Part shown: positions 36,032 to 43,666 of the stretch, one piece after another
Layout: every line of letters starts with the position of its first letter
How positions within the stretch are numbered: the first letter of the stretch is position 1
Source: G963663615 sp963663615
Lineage (GTDB): Bacteria; Bacteroidota; Ignavibacteria; Ignavibacteriales; Melioribacteraceae
Direction: 5' to 3'
Length of the DNA stretch: 64,000 nt
NCBI GenBank assembly: GCA_963663615.1
Contig: OY760517.1
Coordinates: 3,286,001 to 3,350,000 of the forward strand
The notes under the pieces: generated by a model
Told to the model about the DNA's origin: nothing
The model's database searches: none
The model's input: the letters and a program-made list of their open reading frames with translations, nothing else
Made by a program: the position numbers and the translations under genes

Positions 36032-38833
36032 TTATTTTAGTAGCATCATCTTTTTTGTTTCAACCTGGTTATTGGATTTTAGTACATAAAAATATACACC
36101 GCTCGATAAATTCTCGGCATTAAAATCAACAGTAAAATTACCTCGCTGCTGAAATTGGTTAACAAGTTCGGAAACTTCTTCACCCAGCATGTTATAAACT
36201 TTAAGTGAAGTAACACCTGGATTAAGCAATGAGTAACTAATTTGCGTTGAAGGGTTAAACGGGTTTGGGTAATTTTGTGCAAGTCCGAATTCACTAACCT
36301 CACCTTCAATCTCCTCAACTTCTGTAAAAACATCGAAGCTAAGCCAGTTAAGATTAAATCCGCCAGATACAGCCTCTAACCGTATTGTTGAATTACCTTT
36401 AACAAGTTCGGCAAACTGCCCAACAGACTTCCAGTTTTGCCATGCTCCGGTTGAAGCAATACCAACGGTAAACTGTTCATTGCCATCAACAAGAAATTTA
36501 AGAACGCCACCACCATTTTCACTTGCTATTCTAAAACGTGCATCATAAGTACCAGTAACACCTATATCACAATTATACTCAAGCCAGTCACCATCGTCAA
36601 TATAGCCAACATTAAGTCCACCACCGTAATCGGAAGTCGATTCAGTTTGTACACCAAACATATCGGTATAATCTTCAGCTTCAATTTTACCAGGAACTAT
36701 CTGAAATGATGATGCTATGGTAAGGTAATTTATAACAGGAGCATTGTAAAAATAGGTAAGTTCTCCACCATCAGCAGAAACAATATTTCCTGATTTGTAG
36801 GATACTGTAAGTACGTCTTCTTTTGAATATGTTGCACCAAGTTCAAAAACCAATCTGTTTTCAGAATTTGTGCTAAATGAAAAATCGGTAACATTAATAC
36901 TATCTGTTCCGTTAATAACAACAGTGAACTGTGCAGTAGTACTTGCAGAGTTGTTCATTGATTTGTTAAAATCCATTTCAATTTTGTTGCCACTTTGAGT
37001 TAACATTGCAGACTGAAATACTGGTGCAGAACCAGTGGCAGTGTTATCGTAAGATGTTAAACCAAATCCGTATGGAAATAGCGGATCATAATTATCATCA
37101 CCAAAGTTCATTGGAATTGTTTCGTTTGATTTATGCCAGGTCATAGGCAATTTACCTGTTGGAAGATAATCACCGAAAAACAAATCAGCAATACCGTCTG
37201 CTTCTGTACCAGGTAGCCACGCAGCCATAAATACATCACTGTTGTGCATAGTTGCATTTGTAATCATAGGGCGACCTGATATAAGCACCGTAATTACAGG
37301 GATTCCATATTCTCTTAGTTTCCTAAGCATTTTATCATGAGCTTTATCAACGGAAAGATCAAGCTTATCACCATCACCTTCAGCATAAGGATGCTCACCA
37401 ACTACCGCAATAATATAGTCTGCATCAGTATCCGAGAAAACGCCATCCTTGTTAAATACGTAGTTGTTACCCGGAGCAACTTCCTGCAAACCTTCAAGAA
37501 TAGTTGTACCCTTAGTAATTTCACCAGCTTGACCTTGCCACATAATTGTCCAGCCACCACATTGCAAACCAATATCATCAGCATGCTGACCAGCAACCAA
37601 AATTTTAGCACCAGTTTTAGGCAATGGAAGTACATTATCGTTTTTCTTTAGCATTACTACCGATTCGCGGGCAGCTTGTCGGGCAACTTCACGATGCTCT
37701 TCAGCACCAACCAGAGGTAAGAGTGATCTATCTGTCATTGGGTGTTCAAACAAACCAAGCTCGAACTTAACTCGTAAAATTCTTCTAACTGCATCGTCAA
37801 TTCGGCTAAGAGGAACATCACCGTTATTAATAAGTGTTCGTAAAGTGGAAATGAACCCTTCGAAATCATGAGGAACCATAATCATATCCAGCCCCGCATT
37901 GATTGAAGTCTTTACATCACTTGCATAATCACCCGGTAACTGATCAATAGCCGCCCAGTCAGAAACAACAAAACCTTCGAACCCAAGTTCTTCTTTAAGT
38001 AAAGTTGTAATAAGGTAATGATTACCATGAACCTTTTCGCCATTCCAGCTTGAGTAGGAAGTCATTATAGTTTTAACATCATTTTCGAGTGCTGTAAGAT
38101 AACCCGGAAGGTGGATCGCTCTAAGTTCCTCCTCTGTACATTGTGTATTACCCTGGTCATCACCATTAGTAGTACCACCGTCACCAATATAGTGTTTTGC
38201 ACAAGCAACAACACTAAGCGGATCGTTTAGTGAATCACCTTGCAAGCCAGCAACAGCAGTACCGCCAAACATTGCAGCAAGCTCGGGAGTTTCACCAAAG
38301 CCTTCATAAGTTCTGCCCCAGCGTTCGTTACGCGGTACTGCAACACATGGTGCAAAAGTCCAGTCAATACCGGTAGCAGCAATTTCAAGTGCTGAAATGC
38401 GATTTACTTCCTTTACAAGTTCGGGATTACGTGTTGCACCAAGTCCAATATTGTGTGGAAAAATTGTAGCACCAACAACATTACTGTGTCCGTGCATTGC
38501 ATCAACCCCATAAATAATAGGTATTCCAAGTCGGGTAGTTAAAGCCTGCGTTTGAAGTGCATCATAGGCATCAGCCCAGTTTTCGGCACTGTTTCCTGCT
38601 TCAGGATCAGAATTACCACCACTCAAAACCGATCCGATAAAAGAAGATGCAACATCTGACGGATCACCAAGAACAGAAAGATCTGCCTGGGTCATCTGAC
38701 CAATTTTTTCATCCAGAGTCATTCTTGAAAGCAGGTCTTCAACTCTATCGTTAACCGAAGCGGTTGAATCCTGATAAACTTGTGCGAACCCCCAGAAGCT
38801 GCATAATAATGTAATTAATAAAACTTTTCTCAT
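36032..38833 (-). CDS. T9SS-exported family 3 glycoside hydrolase with CBM6-like module
   Basis: A 933-residue secreted glycosidase. Signal peptide ends GFAQ (18). GH3 N-terminal barrel: IYGVDAMHG, CVAVPRNERWGRTYEGF, AKHYIGDGG, and nucleophile Asp292 in VVSDWAA. The GH3 C-terminal domain holds HREVARQAARESVVMLKN-type residues (390-) and SGRPM. Then a beta region, a CBM6-like module (about 715-835: KIEAEDYTDM, NVGYIDDGDWLEYN, IRLEAVSGGFNLNWL) and a sorting domain ending KKMMLLK, of another subtype than that in the three peptidases. Expected to cleave beta-linked glucosides or xylosides from polysaccharide outside the cell. Confidence 0.93.
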   Translation of the reverse strand: MRKVLLITLLCSFWGFAQVYQDSTASVNDRVEDLLSRMTLDEKIGQMTQADLSVLGDPSDVASSFIGSVLSGGNSDPEAGNSAENWADAYDALQTQALTTRLGIPIIYGVDAMHGHSNVVGATIFPHNIGLGATRNPELVKEVNRISALEIAATGIDWTFAPCVAVPRNERWGRTYEGFGETPELAAMFGGTAVAGLQGDSLNDPLSVVACAKHYIGDGGTTNGDDQGNTQCTEEELRAIHLPGYLTALENDVKTIMTSYSSWNGEKVHGNHYLITTLLKEELGFEGFVVSDWAAIDQLPGDYASDVKTSINAGLDMIMVPHDFEGFISTLRTLINNGDVPLSRIDDAVRRILRVKFELGLFEHPMTDRSLLPLVGAEEHREVARQAARESVVMLKKNDNVLPLPKTGAKILVAGQHADDIGLQCGGWTIMWQGQAGEITKGTTILEGLQEVAPGNNYVFNKDGVFSDTDADYIIAVVGEHPYAEGDGDKLDLSVDKAHDKMLRKLREYGIPVITVLISGRPMITNATMHNSDVFMAAWLPGTEADGIADLFFGDYLPTGKLPMTWHKSNETIPMNFGDDNYDPLFPYGFGLTSYDNTATGSAPVFQSAMLTQSGNKIEMDFNKSMNNSASTTAQFTVVINGTDSINVTDFSFSTNSENRLVFELGATYSKEDVLTVSYKSGNIVSADGGELTYFYNAPVINYLTIASSFQIVPGKIEAEDYTDMFGVQTESTSDYGGGLNVGYIDDGDWLEYNCDIGVTGTYDARFRIASENGGGVLKFLVDGNEQFTVGIASTGAWQNWKSVGQFAELVKGNSTIRLEAVSGGFNLNWLSFDVFTEVEEIEGEVSEFGLAQNYPNPFNPSTQISYSLLNPGVTSLKVYNMLGEEVSELVNQFQQRGNFTVDFNAENLSSGVYFYVLKSNNQVETKKMMLLK

Positions 38834-39172
38834 AAGATTGTCCCTGTCGATAATAATATTTATTAAAATGATAAGCTTATAATGATTTAATAAAAATAAA
38901 CATGGTTAATATTCAATAAGCTTTAGTATATGCTATTAATTATGCAAATATCATACCGGTTGGGATTTTAATAGATTTACTTGCAGGAAGCTCTGCCAAT
39001 AACCATTTTTAAGTGACTGTTAAACCAAACAGCACTGAAATAGTTGGATTTGTTATCCTGATCATGAGCTTTGTTGCTAAGCGATTAGTGTGTTTTATTG
39101 AGTGTTGAAAATTTTATTGCGACATTAAATGCCGCAATATTTTTTACTAAACTCCGAAGAAAATAAAGAATT
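38834..39172. other. Intergenic region, promoter of the GH3 gene and end of the CBS gene
   Basis: AT-rich. The only structure found is the hairpin at 39115-39139. There is no supported ORF. The first 150 bp beyond the GH3 start hold its promoter; I could not define one. Confidence 0.4.
39115..39139 (-). terminator. Hairpin after the CBS-domain gene
   Basis: Stem TATTGCG / CGCAATA (39115-39121 with 39133-39139) with T-rich flanks on both sides. Read on the reverse strand it lies 34 bp past the stop of the CBS gene and is followed by AAAATTTTC, a moderate terminator. Confidence 0.5.
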
Positions 39173-39604
39173 CTAACTTCCCATTATATATCGTTTTAAT
39201 TCCATTATCTCTTTTTCTTTTGAGGAAATAATAGACTTAACAACATCACCAATTGATATAATTCCGAGTAATGCTCCCTCTTCAAGTATTGGTACGTGTC
39301 TTATCTTTTTATTGGTCATCAAAGCCATAACTTCTTCCATCGTACTTTCGGTATCAACGCAAAATACTTCGTTACTCATAATATCATTTACCAGTAATTC
39401 GCGTGAGGATTTACCTTTAAGTATTACTTTACGTGCATAGTCGCGTTCAGTAAAAATACCCTTTAAACTATTATCCTTTATTACCAGCAAAGCACCGATG
39501 CCTTTATCAGCCATAATTTCCAATGCATGATAAACCGTATCGTTTGGTGTAACCGACCAAACCTGACTACCTTTTTTCTTTAATACCGCTGATACTTTTT
39601 CCAT
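39173..39604 (-). CDS. CBS domain-pair protein
   Basis: A 143-residue protein made of two CBS motifs: TPNDTVYHALEIMADKGIGALLVIKDNSLKGIFTERDYARKV and SNEVFCVDTESTMEEVMALMTNKKIRHVPILEEGALLGIISIGDVVK. The TERDYARK segment is the ligand-binding end of the first. CBS pairs bind adenine nucleotides or S-adenosylmethionine and act as energy sensors. No fused effector or neighbouring target is visible. Confidence 0.93.
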   Translation of the reverse strand: MEKVSAVLKKKGSQVWSVTPNDTVYHALEIMADKGIGALLVIKDNSLKGIFTERDYARKVILKGKSSRELLVNDIMSNEVFCVDTESTMEEVMALMTNKKIRHVPILEEGALLGIISIGDVVKSIISSKEKEIMELKRYIMGS

Positions 39605-39721
39605 ATACGCCTCTATCTTAACTTATTTAGGGTTAAAACAATGTAACGAATAGCAGACAAGATGTCAAGTTAAAAAATATTGTAATTACTTATTTGGAAG
39701 TATTTTACAGGATTTCAGAAC

Positions 39722-40816
39722 TTAAAAATCAAGTTGAAGTGATTTTTCAGCGAACGGTAACCCGTTTAATATTATTGTAAATTTTTGCACACCCGGATAC
39801 AATTTTCGTGTGGTATAATGCTTAAATGTAAACTTTCGCGTAGCACTGTATTCTTCACCGGCTTTCAGGACTTTCTCAACAATCTGGAATACCTTGGTAG
39901 AGGTTTTACCTTTTGCCTTACTAAATTCAATAGAGTATTCAGCTCTTAGTTTTGTGCTTTTATCGGATGTATTTTTAATTGCGAAATGCATGTTAACCGA
40001 ATCACCAAGTGTAATATTTTCCTTATCAAGTTTAAAATCGATCAGTTTAAATACAGCCGGGTCTTCAAAACCAAATAACCGTAATGCACGTACGTTACCA
40101 CTTTTTAATAAAGTTCGTAGTGCATGCTTAATTATTTTATCGCGGTTCCTGTTAGCTCCAAACCATTTTTCGGCAATATCCAGCACCAAATCCGGATTGT
40201 CTTTTGAAATGTCATTAAGATTATTGGCAACACTTCGTCTAACATATTCTTCGGGGTCATCTTTCAGGTTTTCGAGAATTGGTAATATTGGTGCGGGATT
40301 TTTCTTGAACTCAGGCAAAGCTACAGCCCATGGCAAACGTGGACGGCATCCTTCACTTGCCAATCGTCTTACATGAAAATTTGGGCACTCTGACCAGGCT
40401 AACATTTGCTCCATTGTTTCGTTGGGGTACTTAAGTATAAATTGCCTGATGGCAAACTCGGAACTGCATAACTTGGTAAATACTTCCAGAGCTTTTATAG
40501 AAATATTATAATCTGCCAAACCGTAAGTCTCAACAAAATCAGGAAGCACCATTGCCTCGAATCCCGACATACCTTCGCTAACATGTAATAAAAGCTCTAT
40601 TGATTCAAGATAAGATTTTGGAATAAACTCGTGCATCTTTACTGTTATATGATGCATTCTTTCCTTTAGCTCAAGATTTTCCCAATTGGAATCAATTACC
40701 GAATCTGTGAAATTTTGGACATCAAACTCCGGAAATCCCGATTTTATCCTGTTAGCAAACTCGAGAACAGTTTCTTTGTTATACATGTTTTTAAGTTGAA
40801 AATCAGCCATACTCAA
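39722..40816 (-). CDS. AlkC-like DNA alkylation repair protein (HEAT-like repeats plus Ig-like C terminus)
   Basis: A 364-residue protein. Residues about 60-260 form HEAT-like helices, including HVRRLASEGCRPRLPWA and EYVRRSVANNLNDISKDNPD, the segments by which I recognise the AlkC branch of the AlkC/AlkD superfamily. The C-terminal part (about 270-364) is a beta-sandwich (LGDSVNMHFAIKNTSDKSTKLRAEYSI...), consistent with the Ig-like domain reported in AlkC. These glycosylases remove N-alkylated purines (3-methyladenine type) from DNA. Another alkylation-repair protein of AlkD type is encoded at 59087. Monocistronic. Confidence 0.85.
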   Translation of the reverse strand: MSMADFQLKNMYNKETVLEFANRIKSGFPEFDVQNFTDSVIDSNWENLELKERMHHITVKMHEFIPKSYLESIELLLHVSEGMSGFEAMVLPDFVETYGLADYNISIKALEVFTKLCSSEFAIRQFILKYPNETMEQMLAWSECPNFHVRRLASEGCRPRLPWAVALPEFKKNPAPILPILENLKDDPEEYVRRSVANNLNDISKDNPDLVLDIAEKWFGANRNRDKIIKHALRTLLKSGNVRALRLFGFEDPAVFKLIDFKLDKENITLGDSVNMHFAIKNTSDKSTKLRAEYSIEFSKAKGKTSTKVFQIVEKVLKAGEEYSATRKFTFKHYTTRKLYPGVQKFTIILNGLPFAEKSLQLDF

Positions 40817-40979
40817 ACATTTTGATTTGTGAATTTTAATAATAACAATTGAAGCTGAGTTTTACCTGCCAAATTATTCAATTGGGGAAAAATAATTGGT
40901 GATGTTTCGCAAAATATTTAACCAAATTTCAATTTGATAATAAATATGGGTAGTTTGTAACATCTTATAAGGAAACCCA

Positions 40980-41699
40980 ATGTCGAATATCGAAATTCTT
41001 GCAGCAGTAATTATATTTTTTGCCTCGTTTGTTCAGGGGTTTTCAGGCTTTGGATTTGCCCTGGTTTCTATTCCTTTCCTTACTATGTGTATGGATATGA
41101 AAATTGCTGTACCACTTGGTGCAATGTGCGGACTTGTAGTAAATATTTATCTTGCACGGGGATTAAGTTCACATTTCAATCTTAAGGAGTTAGCTCGTAT
41201 GTTCATAGGTTCATTACCTGGCATACCGGTTGGGGCATGGATACTAAACTCTGGTTCAACAGGAATGCTAAAAGTTGTGCTGGGAGTAATTGTAATACTT
41301 TTTTCATTGTTATCGTTAACAAGCATATTGAAGAAAACAAGCGTTGACAGTAAATGGGGTTACCTTGCAGGTTTATTTTCCGGTATTCTTGGCGGAGCAT
41401 TTAATACTAACGGTCCACCAGTGCTAATTTATTTTTACCTTAAGGGGTGGGATAAAGTAAAGCAAAAAGCAATGATAACCGGATTTTTTCTTGCTGCTTC
41501 TTCAGTAATTGTTGTTACACACATTGCAAGCGGATTAACTACAGAGTATGTATTTACGTTTTTTCTTAAAATGTTACCGGTAGTTTTAATTGGTATTGTT
41601 GTTGGAAATAATCTTTTCAGGAAAGTTTCAACAGAATTGTTTAACAATGTATTGTTGTATGCACTTTTGGTACTTGGGGCTTTGCTGGTTATACGTTAA
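40980..41699 (+). CDS. TSUP-family permease (TauE/SafE type)
   Basis: A 239-residue membrane protein with about seven hydrophobic helices. The opening VIIFFASFVQGFSGFGFALVSIPFL and the second-half GLFSGILGGAFNTNGPPVLIYF are the two repeated TSUP motifs. Family members export sulfite, sulfoacetate or similar anions; the substrate here is unknown. A strong bidirectional terminator overlaps the stop codon. Confidence 0.9.
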   Translation: MSNIEILAAVIIFFASFVQGFSGFGFALVSIPFLTMCMDMKIAVPLGAMCGLVVNIYLARGLSSHFNLKELARMFIGSLPGIPVGAWILNSGSTGMLKVVLGVIVILFSLLSLTSILKKTSVDSKWGYLAGLFSGILGGAFNTNGPPVLIYFYLKGWDKVKQKAMITGFFLAASSVIVVTHIASGLTTEYVFTFFLKMLPVVLIGIVVGNNLFRKVSTELFNNVLLYALLVLGALLVIR

Positions 41700-41726
41700 G
41701 GCTCCCAGGGCTGGGTTGGGAGCCTT
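41698..41726. terminator. Bidirectional terminator
   Basis: Stem AAGGCTCCCA (41698-41707) with TGGGAGCCTT (41717-41726), 9-nt loop, between the convergent permease and thioredoxin genes. It begins inside the TAA of the permease gene. The flanks are A-rich and T-poor on the right, so termination strength toward the right is moderate. Confidence 0.8.
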
Positions 41727-41734
41727 AAACTCAA

Positions 41735-42061
41735 CTAATTAAGATGAGGAGTTAATTTTTGTACAAGATGTTGTTTTGGTACTGCACCAATAACAGCGTC
41801 AACCATCTGACCACCTTTAAAGATTCCTAGAGTAGGAATACTCATAATACCATACTGTGATGAAACACTTACATTTTCGTCTGTATTTAATTTTACAACT
41901 TTAAGTTTTCCATCCAGTTCGTTTGCAATTTCTTCAACAACCGGTGCTACCATGCGACAAGGACCACACCATGGTGCCCAAAAATCTACAAGTACTGGTA
42001 TATCTGAATTTAAAACTTCACTTTTAAAGTTAGCATCTGTTCCTGTTACTACATTTTCCAT
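41735..42061 (-). CDS. trxA: Thioredoxin
   Basis: A 108-residue cytoplasmic thiol-disulfide reductase. FWAPWCGPCRMVAPV gives the active site CGPC, GIMSIPTLGIFKGG the cis-proline loop, and VDFWA the conserved buried Asp. Monocistronic, ending at the bidirectional terminator at 41698. Confidence 0.97.
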   Translation of the reverse strand: MENVVTGTDANFKSEVLNSDIPVLVDFWAPWCGPCRMVAPVVEEIANELDGKLKVVKLNTDENVSVSSQYGIMSIPTLGIFKGGQMVDAVIGAVPKQHLVQKLTPHLN

Positions 42062-42143
42062 TTTATCTCCAATAAATAAATAATTTTTGTAAGTTTAGAT
42101 GTAGGTGGTTTTAAAAGGATTCAAAAAAATAAACGGGGTAAAA

Positions 42144-42479
42144 ATGAAGATTATATTCTTTCTGCTAATCTCTTTTACAATAGCAGCTCAACAGCAATTT
42201 GATGCCAAAATTGATTCAGCATTCGCGAATGCAAAGAAGGGTGTTCAATGGTCGTTTTCACATATTCCCGATTCGAAGAAAACGCTTAATCATGATCTTA
42301 TTGTTGGAGACAAACTTGTTTCTTCAACAAAGCTCTATAAAGAATATACAGGTGTTAAGGTAGTTTCGGAAGGCTACTTTGAAAGTATCTCTGTTAGTAT
42401 TACAGTTTATAAGTCGTACAGTAATCTGGTATCGGAAGGTTATATTAGAAAAGCTGACCTTGAATTTATTAAACGGTGA
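42144..42479 (+). CDS. Small exported protein of unknown family
   Basis: A 111-residue protein with signal peptide MKIIFFLLISFTIAAQ. The mature part has charged and aromatic residues (KGVQWSFSHIPDSKK, VKVVSEGYFESISVSITVYKSY) and probably forms a beta structure. I recognise no family. I start at the ATG at 42144 rather than the one at 42105, since the signal peptide begins there and CGGGG lies upstream. Confidence 0.6.
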   Translation: MKIIFFLLISFTIAAQQQFDAKIDSAFANAKKGVQWSFSHIPDSKKTLNHDLIVGDKLVSSTKLYKEYTGVKVVSEGYFESISVSITVYKSYSNLVSEGYIRKADLEFIKR

Positions 42480-42584
42480 ATAGTTAAATGTAACAATTAT
42501 GAATCAAACCCAATGTTTTAGTATCTTAACATAATCAACATTTTTGTACTTGGTAAAATTATAAATTCAAAATACAGAACAGAT

Positions 42585-43082
42585 ATGAAAACATTTGGTT
42601 ATTCAATATTGGCAAAGCTGATATACAGATATGCAAATATACCTGTAACGCTTGTGCTTACTTTTTTCCTTATCTCGGCAGCATTAAATATAAGTGAATC
42701 AAAATTTGCAATACTTTCGGTACTGGTACATATAATACTAATATATATTATTAACCGGTCATACCTTAAATGGTATAAACTATTCCCTTATACAATTAAA
42801 GCAAATAACGAAAAGATAATTTGCACAAACTATTTCTTTTCATCTAAAAAAATTGAAATAAAAATGGCTGAAATTGTTGAAATAAGGGGCGGTATATTTG
42901 ATCAGAAACCTACTGCACCAATATATATAACAGATTTAAAAGGGCAAATTATTGGTATAAATCAGCATTTAAGTAACTTCAATAAGTTTACTACTCTGCT
43001 ATTGAGTAATGTTAAGAAGGAGTTATACGAAAGTATTCTTGAAAAGCTTCAGGTGAAAAAAGAAAAGCCGTCAAAAAAATGA
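42585..43082 (+). CDS. Small membrane protein with possible PH-like domain
   Basis: A 165-residue protein. Two hydrophobic helices near the start (about 17-35 and 42-57), followed by a cytoplasmic beta-rich stretch (PYTIKANNEKIICTNYFFSSKKIEIKMAEIVEIRGGIF) and a basic tail. The order resembles bacterial PH-like proteins, but the match is only suggestive. A terminator hairpin overlaps its stop codon. Confidence 0.6.
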   Translation: MKTFGYSILAKLIYRYANIPVTLVLTFFLISAALNISESKFAILSVLVHIILIYIINRSYLKWYKLFPYTIKANNEKIICTNYFFSSKKIEIKMAEIVEIRGGIFDQKPTAPIYITDLKGQIIGINQHLSNFNKFTTLLLSNVKKELYESILEKLQVKKEKPSKK

Positions 43083-43088
43083 CGGCTT
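43065..43088. terminator. Terminator hairpin overlapping a stop codon
   Basis: Stem AAGCCGTCA (43065-43073) with TGACGGCTT (43080-43088), A-rich loop, and AAAAG/TTAAAA flanks. The TGA stop at 43080-43082 is in the right arm. It serves the membrane protein gene and probably the convergent HU gene. Confidence 0.85.
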
Positions 43089-43093
43089 AAAAT

Positions 43094-43390
43094 TTATGCT
43101 TTTGGAGGGAATACTGAATCCTGTAAAGTTTTTGAAACTTTGAATTTAACTAATTCTTTAGCAGGTATTGTTATTTCAGCACCAGTCTGTGGGTTTCTGC
43201 CCTTTCTTTCCTGTCTTACAGAAGTTGTAACTTTACCAAGACCAGGAATAGTAAAATCATTTTTAGCTTCCTGATATGCTAATTTTACAAATTCATCTAA
43301 AAAATCATTAGCAAGTTTTTTAGTTGTTCCTAGTTTTTCTGCAAGAGCATTTACTATATCAGATTTTGTCATGGGTTTTGAGTTGGCCAT
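43094..43390 (-). CDS. HU-family DNA-binding protein
   Basis: A 98-residue histone-like protein that bends DNA as a dimer. It begins MANSKPMTKSDIVNALAEKLGTTKKLANDFLDEF, then FTIPGLGKVTTSVRQERKGRNPQTGAEITIPAKELVKFKVSKTL: the GRNPQTG stretch is the DNA-intercalating proline tip. Slightly longer than E. coli HU owing to short ends. Monocistronic. Confidence 0.95.
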   Translation of the reverse strand: MANSKPMTKSDIVNALAEKLGTTKKLANDFLDEFVKLAYQEAKNDFTIPGLGKVTTSVRQERKGRNPQTGAEITIPAKELVKFKVSKTLQDSVFPPKA

Positions 43391-43666
43391 ATCACCCTCG
43401 AAATTAATGAGTATTAAAAGTACAGTTAATTAAATTAGTATATCTGGTAATCATATATTATTTTTCTTTTGAAATATCTTTTGATAAATAATAACTATAA
43501 TAAATTTTATGAACTTATTTTTGCATTGATTTCTTTAAGGCTCTTACAAAACAAGCCTTTTCAGTGTACAAATATCATAGGTATAAGTTATTAAAGCATT
43601 AATAATAATTCAATAACAATTTTTAATAAATGTTAAAAAAATCACTTTATTATTACGGTTAAGCTC

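Noticed and set aside
34191..36032. Insertion sequence flanked by direct repeats
   Set aside because: Direct repeats are present, but no transposase, terminal inverted repeats or target duplication were seen. I keep it as a recombination footprint only.
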